This document shows, piece by piece, positions 61,727 to 64,000 of a stretch of 64,000 nt of DNA; within the stretch, counting starts at the first letter, position 1; each line of letters starts with the position of its first letter. Under the pieces are notes generated by a model, which did no database searches, had not been told where the DNA came from, and saw only the letters and a list, made by a program, of their open reading frames with translations. This DNA is from Candidatus Galacturonatibacter soehngenii (GTDB lineage: Bacteria > Bacillota > Clostridia > Lachnospirales > Lachnospiraceae). The translations under genes were made by a program, and so were the position numbers. The stretch is from the NCBI RefSeq assembly GCF_008830185.1, contig NZ_WAGX01000004.1, positions 372,001-436,000 on the forward strand. Direction: 5' to 3'.

Positions 61727-62422
61727 ATGGAAACGCAGATAAAAGAAGTTGCAAAATCATATGATAAAGCAATTGATTTAGGACGAAAAGGTATTGATTT
61801 GTACAATGAATTACCAGAGTATATTACAAATCATCCAAACTATCCATTGTTTCAATCTTTAAGAAGTAAAGGATTGCTATCCGATAGCGCAAGGCAAGAA
61901 ATCAAAGACTATTTATCACCATTAAAAGATATGAATTTTATTGACCTTGGATGCTGCCTAAACCTTAAGTTTGCTGGATATGATAATTGGTCATCAACCT
62001 ATCATGGGGTAGATATAAGTAGTAAAACAATTGAGTTACTTAACGAATTTGTTGCAAAGAATAATATAAGTATTGGTTCATTGCATTGCACAAGTATGCA
62101 TGACACTCCTTATGAAGCAAACTTTTTTGATATCGGTGCATGTATAGGTTCCCTTGAGTATTTTGAGAGTGATTTTATTGAACAAGTAATCATAGAAGCT
62201 CATCGTATAATGAAACAAAATGGCAAATTTGTTTTTGATATTCCAAACATAGAAAGTCCAGTGTGCCAAATTACTATGATGATTGAAAAACACTTAGGTA
62301 GACCAGATTTATTTAATATGTCAATCCAATCATTTGAAGATATGTTAGAAAAATATTTTGTCATAGAAAAGAAAGAAGAAGTAGGGCCAATGATACAGTA
62401 TTTCGTAAAATGCCAAAAGTAA
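61727..62422 (+). CDS. class I SAM-dependent methyltransferase
   Basis: 231 residues, 3 bases after the preceding gene; the RBS is weak. Motif I-like FIDLGCCLNLKFAGYDN near residue 66, acidic loop YHGVDISSKTIELL, motif for the middle of the sheet FDIGACIGSLEYFES, and HRIMKQNGKFVFDIPN. Motif I lacks the usual GxGxG (it reads GCCLN), so cofactor binding may be altered. The substrate is unknown. Confidence 0.72.
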   Translation: METQIKEVAKSYDKAIDLGRKGIDLYNELPEYITNHPNYPLFQSLRSKGLLSDSARQEIKDYLSPLKDMNFIDLGCCLNLKFAGYDNWSSTYHGVDISSKTIELLNEFVAKNNISIGSLHCTSMHDTPYEANFFDIGACIGSLEYFESDFIEQVIIEAHRIMKQNGKFVFDIPNIESPVCQITMMIEKHLGRPDLFNMSIQSFEDMLEKYFVIEKKEEVGPMIQYFVKCQK

Positions 62423-62469
62423 AGTCATACCCGCAAATAACGTAATTCCAAAATAATAAGGAGACTAAA

Positions 62470-62635
62470 TGTTTCATTTATTTCATAGGATGCTTCTTTC
62501 TTACAAAATCTTGTATTTTACTTGCAATCATTATCATTTTTCAAATATCTGCACATTGGATTATTCTTGCAGAAGAAAGATGGTTATGGTTTAGAGTACA
62601 TAAGCTATAAAGAAAGAGTACGACGCTATATGTAA
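62470..62635 (+). pseudogene. frameshifted remnant of an isoprenylcysteine-methyltransferase-like gene
   Basis: One frame reads a hydrophobic stretch ending QISAHWIILAEERWL (to about 62585). A shift to another frame continues YGLEYISYKERVRRYM and stops at 62635. Together these match the C-terminal pattern of ICMT/PEMT-like membrane methyltransferases (EE...L...FG..Y..Y...V.R). The N-terminal part is missing. Clearly non-functional if this reading is right. Confidence 0.5.
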
Positions 62636-62680
62636 GATTGATTATAGCTAAGGCAACAAGTTAGAAAGAGGGAATGAAAA

Positions 62681-63229
62681 ATGGAGTTTGAAACCAAACG
62701 ATTACGACTACGTCCTTGGGATATCAGTGATGCAAAAAGCTGTTATGAATATGCAAGCGATCCTAAAGTTGGTCCAAGTGCAGGCTGGCCAATACATACC
62801 AGTATTGAACATAGCAAAGATATCATAAAACTTGTGCTAGCAATACCAGAGACCTATGCTGTCTGCCTGAAGGAGGATAATAAGGCTATTGGTTGTATAA
62901 GTCTTAGGATTGGAGAAAAAAGTAACATCGAGATTGCAAGTGATGAAGCAGAAATTGGATATTGGCTTGGCGTTCCTTTTTGGGGACAAGGCTTGATACC
63001 AGAAGCAGTTCAGTGCTTGATGGAATATGCATTTCATCAATTACATATGAAAAAACTTTGGTGCGGATATTTTGATGGCAACGATAAATCAAAGAGTGTG
63101 CAAGAAAAATGTGGCTTTCAGTATCAGTACACATTAAAAGACAAAGAATGGCCACTCATCAATGAGATTAAGACAGAGCATATTAGTTGTATTACAAAGG
63201 AAGAATATGAATTAATGGAAATAAGCTGA
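62681..63229 (+). CDS. GNAT N-acetyltransferase (RimJ/RimL type)
   Basis: 182 residues, with AAAGAGGG upstream. N-terminal FETKRLRLRPWDISDAKS is typical of the RimJ/RimL group. The core shows AIGCISLRIG, AEIGYWLGVPFWGQGLIPEA (acetyl-CoA loop) and VQEKCGFQYQYT. It probably acetylates an amine on a small molecule or a protein N-terminus; the substrate is unknown. Confidence 0.85.
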   Translation: MEFETKRLRLRPWDISDAKSCYEYASDPKVGPSAGWPIHTSIEHSKDIIKLVLAIPETYAVCLKEDNKAIGCISLRIGEKSNIEIASDEAEIGYWLGVPFWGQGLIPEAVQCLMEYAFHQLHMKKLWCGYFDGNDKSKSVQEKCGFQYQYTLKDKEWPLINEIKTEHISCITKEEYELMEIS

Positions 63230-63301
63230 AACAATTCGTTTCAAGAAAGGGATATATTATGATTAACTAGATTAAGTATGGAGAAGAGGAAGAAGCTAAA
63301 T

Positions 63302-63604
63302 ATGAAAAATGAATTATTACAAAATATTAACAAGCTCCATACTACCAAACTAGGTGTGACACGAATTCAGAAAAATCTTTCTCTTGATACAGAAGATGTG
63401 GTTGCATGGTGTAAAGAAAAGGCCTTATTGACAGAGTCATCCATAGAAAGAAGTGGGAAAAATTGGTATATTGCTACCAAGGATTGTATTATTACGGTAA
63501 ATGCGCATAGTTATACAATTATTACAGCACATAAAAAGAGAAAAATACTAAAAACAAGTAATATTGATAAGCTACATTTGAGTAAAAGGAAAGATAGAAT
63601 TTAG
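63302..63604 (+). CDS. DUF3781 family protein
   Basis: 100 residues from the ATG at 63302; the ATG at 63278 is less likely as nothing like an RBS precedes it. Contains NKLHTTKLGVTRIQKNLSL, DVVAWCKEKAL, GKNWYIATKDCIITVNAHSY and TIITAHK, a pattern I recognise as DUF3781. No function is known. It lies 8 bases before the next gene. Confidence 0.7.
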   Translation: MKNELLQNINKLHTTKLGVTRIQKNLSLDTEDVVAWCKEKALLTESSIERSGKNWYIATKDCIITVNAHSYTIITAHKKRKILKTSNIDKLHLSKRKDRI

Positions 63605-63612
63605 GTGATGAT

Positions 63613-64000
63613 TTGACAAATTATTTAAATGAATACTTTTATCTAGGAGGCTATTTTATTATAAAGCCGATAACGAGAGCTGAATGGATGAATCATGATG
63701 TACTGCCTGAATCACTACTTTCTGCAAGCAGTTGTATTTGTGATTTCTATCCGGATAGTAGTGTTGTTTTTAACAAGTCACGAAAGAAAAAGAAAGAGTA
63801 TAGGAAGGAAATTGGGGTAGATTTTTCTGACTATAATAAAATGGAAGATTGGTTAAATAAAGAATCTGAGAATCGCTTTGAATATCCGAATGTTTTTAGT
63901 AGCCTAAATAGTGCAAATGAGTTTTGCCAGAAGTTTTTATATAATCAAAGTGAACTGAAAATTATCGGAGTTGCTCTACCAAAGACTTATAAGAATTCTT
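63613..64000 (+). CDS. hypothetical protein, cut by window end
   Basis: TTG start at 63613 with AGGTGATGA upstream; open to the end of the window (129 codons). Begins MTNYLNEYFYLGGYFIIKPI and contains SSCICDFYPDSSVVFNKSRK and NVFSSLNSANEFCQKFL. Soluble, charged, no signal peptide. Not recognised. The close spacing suggests one transcript with the DUF3781 gene. Confidence 0.55.
   Translation, partial: MTNYLNEYFYLGGYFIIKPITRAEWMNHDVLPESLLSASSCICDFYPDSSVVFNKSRKKKKEYRKEIGVDFSDYNKMEDWLNKESENRFEYPNVFSSLNSANEFCQKFLYNQSELKIIGVALPKTYKNS

Noticed and set aside
1-64000. tRNA, rRNA, insertion sequence or prophage genes
   Set aside because: No cloverleaf with CCA end, no rRNA-like stretch and no transposase, integrase or phage structural motif was seen on reading both strands; a tRNAscan-SE or ISfinder run would be decisive.

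Overview
The window reads as a stretch of chromosome from a low-GC, Gram-positive, anaerobic member of the Clostridia, most probably Lachnospiraceae (Clostridium cluster XIVa, in the style of Lachnoclostridium phytofermentans). The grounds are strong AT bias, AGGAGG-type ribosome binding sites, intrinsic terminators with T-runs, frequent TTG/GTG starts, an FeFe-hydrogenase-like protein, an oxygen-labile L-serine dehydratase, GapN, and the clustered gene order radC-mreBCD-pbp2-minCDE-rodA-mgsA. No rRNA, tRNA, intact IS element, prophage or CRISPR array was seen. The assignment is an inference from gene content, not a database match.

Region by region. 1-3.1 kb: end of a solute-binding protein gene, a multidomain SGNH esterase and an MBL hydrolase. 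3.1-12.6 kb: accessory and stress genes. These are an ArsR-type regulator with an MFS exporter behind a palindromic operator, ahpC behind PerR-like boxes, an AhpF-like reductase with its thioredoxin module at the C-terminus, a VanZ-like protein, a MerR-controlled ABC exporter whose promoter has the 19-bp spacer, and a stand-alone FeFe-hydrogenase-like protein. 12.6-21.5 kb: a DUF4825 protein, gapN, a DUF2318 protein, a membrane-anchored alpha/beta hydrolase, recQ, yccF and a SulP transporter. 21.6-28.8 kb: mutS-mutL-miaA, a YnbB-like PLP enzyme and a DUF4321 protein.

28.9-39.4 kb is the cell-shape and division block: radC, mreB, mreC, mreD, a PBP2 enlarged by an insertion of about 270 residues, minC, minD, minE, rodA, mgsA and a lipoprotein D,D-carboxypeptidase. 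It runs almost without gaps and is probably one or two operons for elongation and septum placement. 40.5-47 kb is a second envelope/division block: an HlyD-like membrane protein, yggS, sepF, ylmH, aroB, lspA and an rluD-type synthase. It is preceded by a tandem array of about 115-bp palindromic repeats, with relatives upstream of mreB and upstream of the cytidylate-kinase-like gene. 47-52 kb: sdaAB-sdaAA, the kinase-like gene, a YneA-like SOS division inhibitor behind LexA boxes, thymidine kinase, and a tandem glycine riboswitch with terminator controlling a TRIC/UPF0126 carrier.

52-64 kb: a two-component system, a truncated ECF sigma factor fused to the tail of a membrane-protein gene (deletion scar), a YdeI-like protein, an AraC regulator divergent from a GH127 beta-L-arabinofuranosidase, a compact run of VOC, SseB-like, two poorly characterised proteins and a methyltransferase, a decayed methyltransferase remnant, a GNAT enzyme, a DUF3781 protein and a partial gene at the edge.

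No single wholly new system stands out. The best leads are the dispersed and tandem palindromic repeat family placed ahead of envelope genes, the enlarged PBP2, the rearranged AhpF, the TSCCCP-type hydrogenase homologue, and several regulatory switches whose architecture can be read directly from the sequence.
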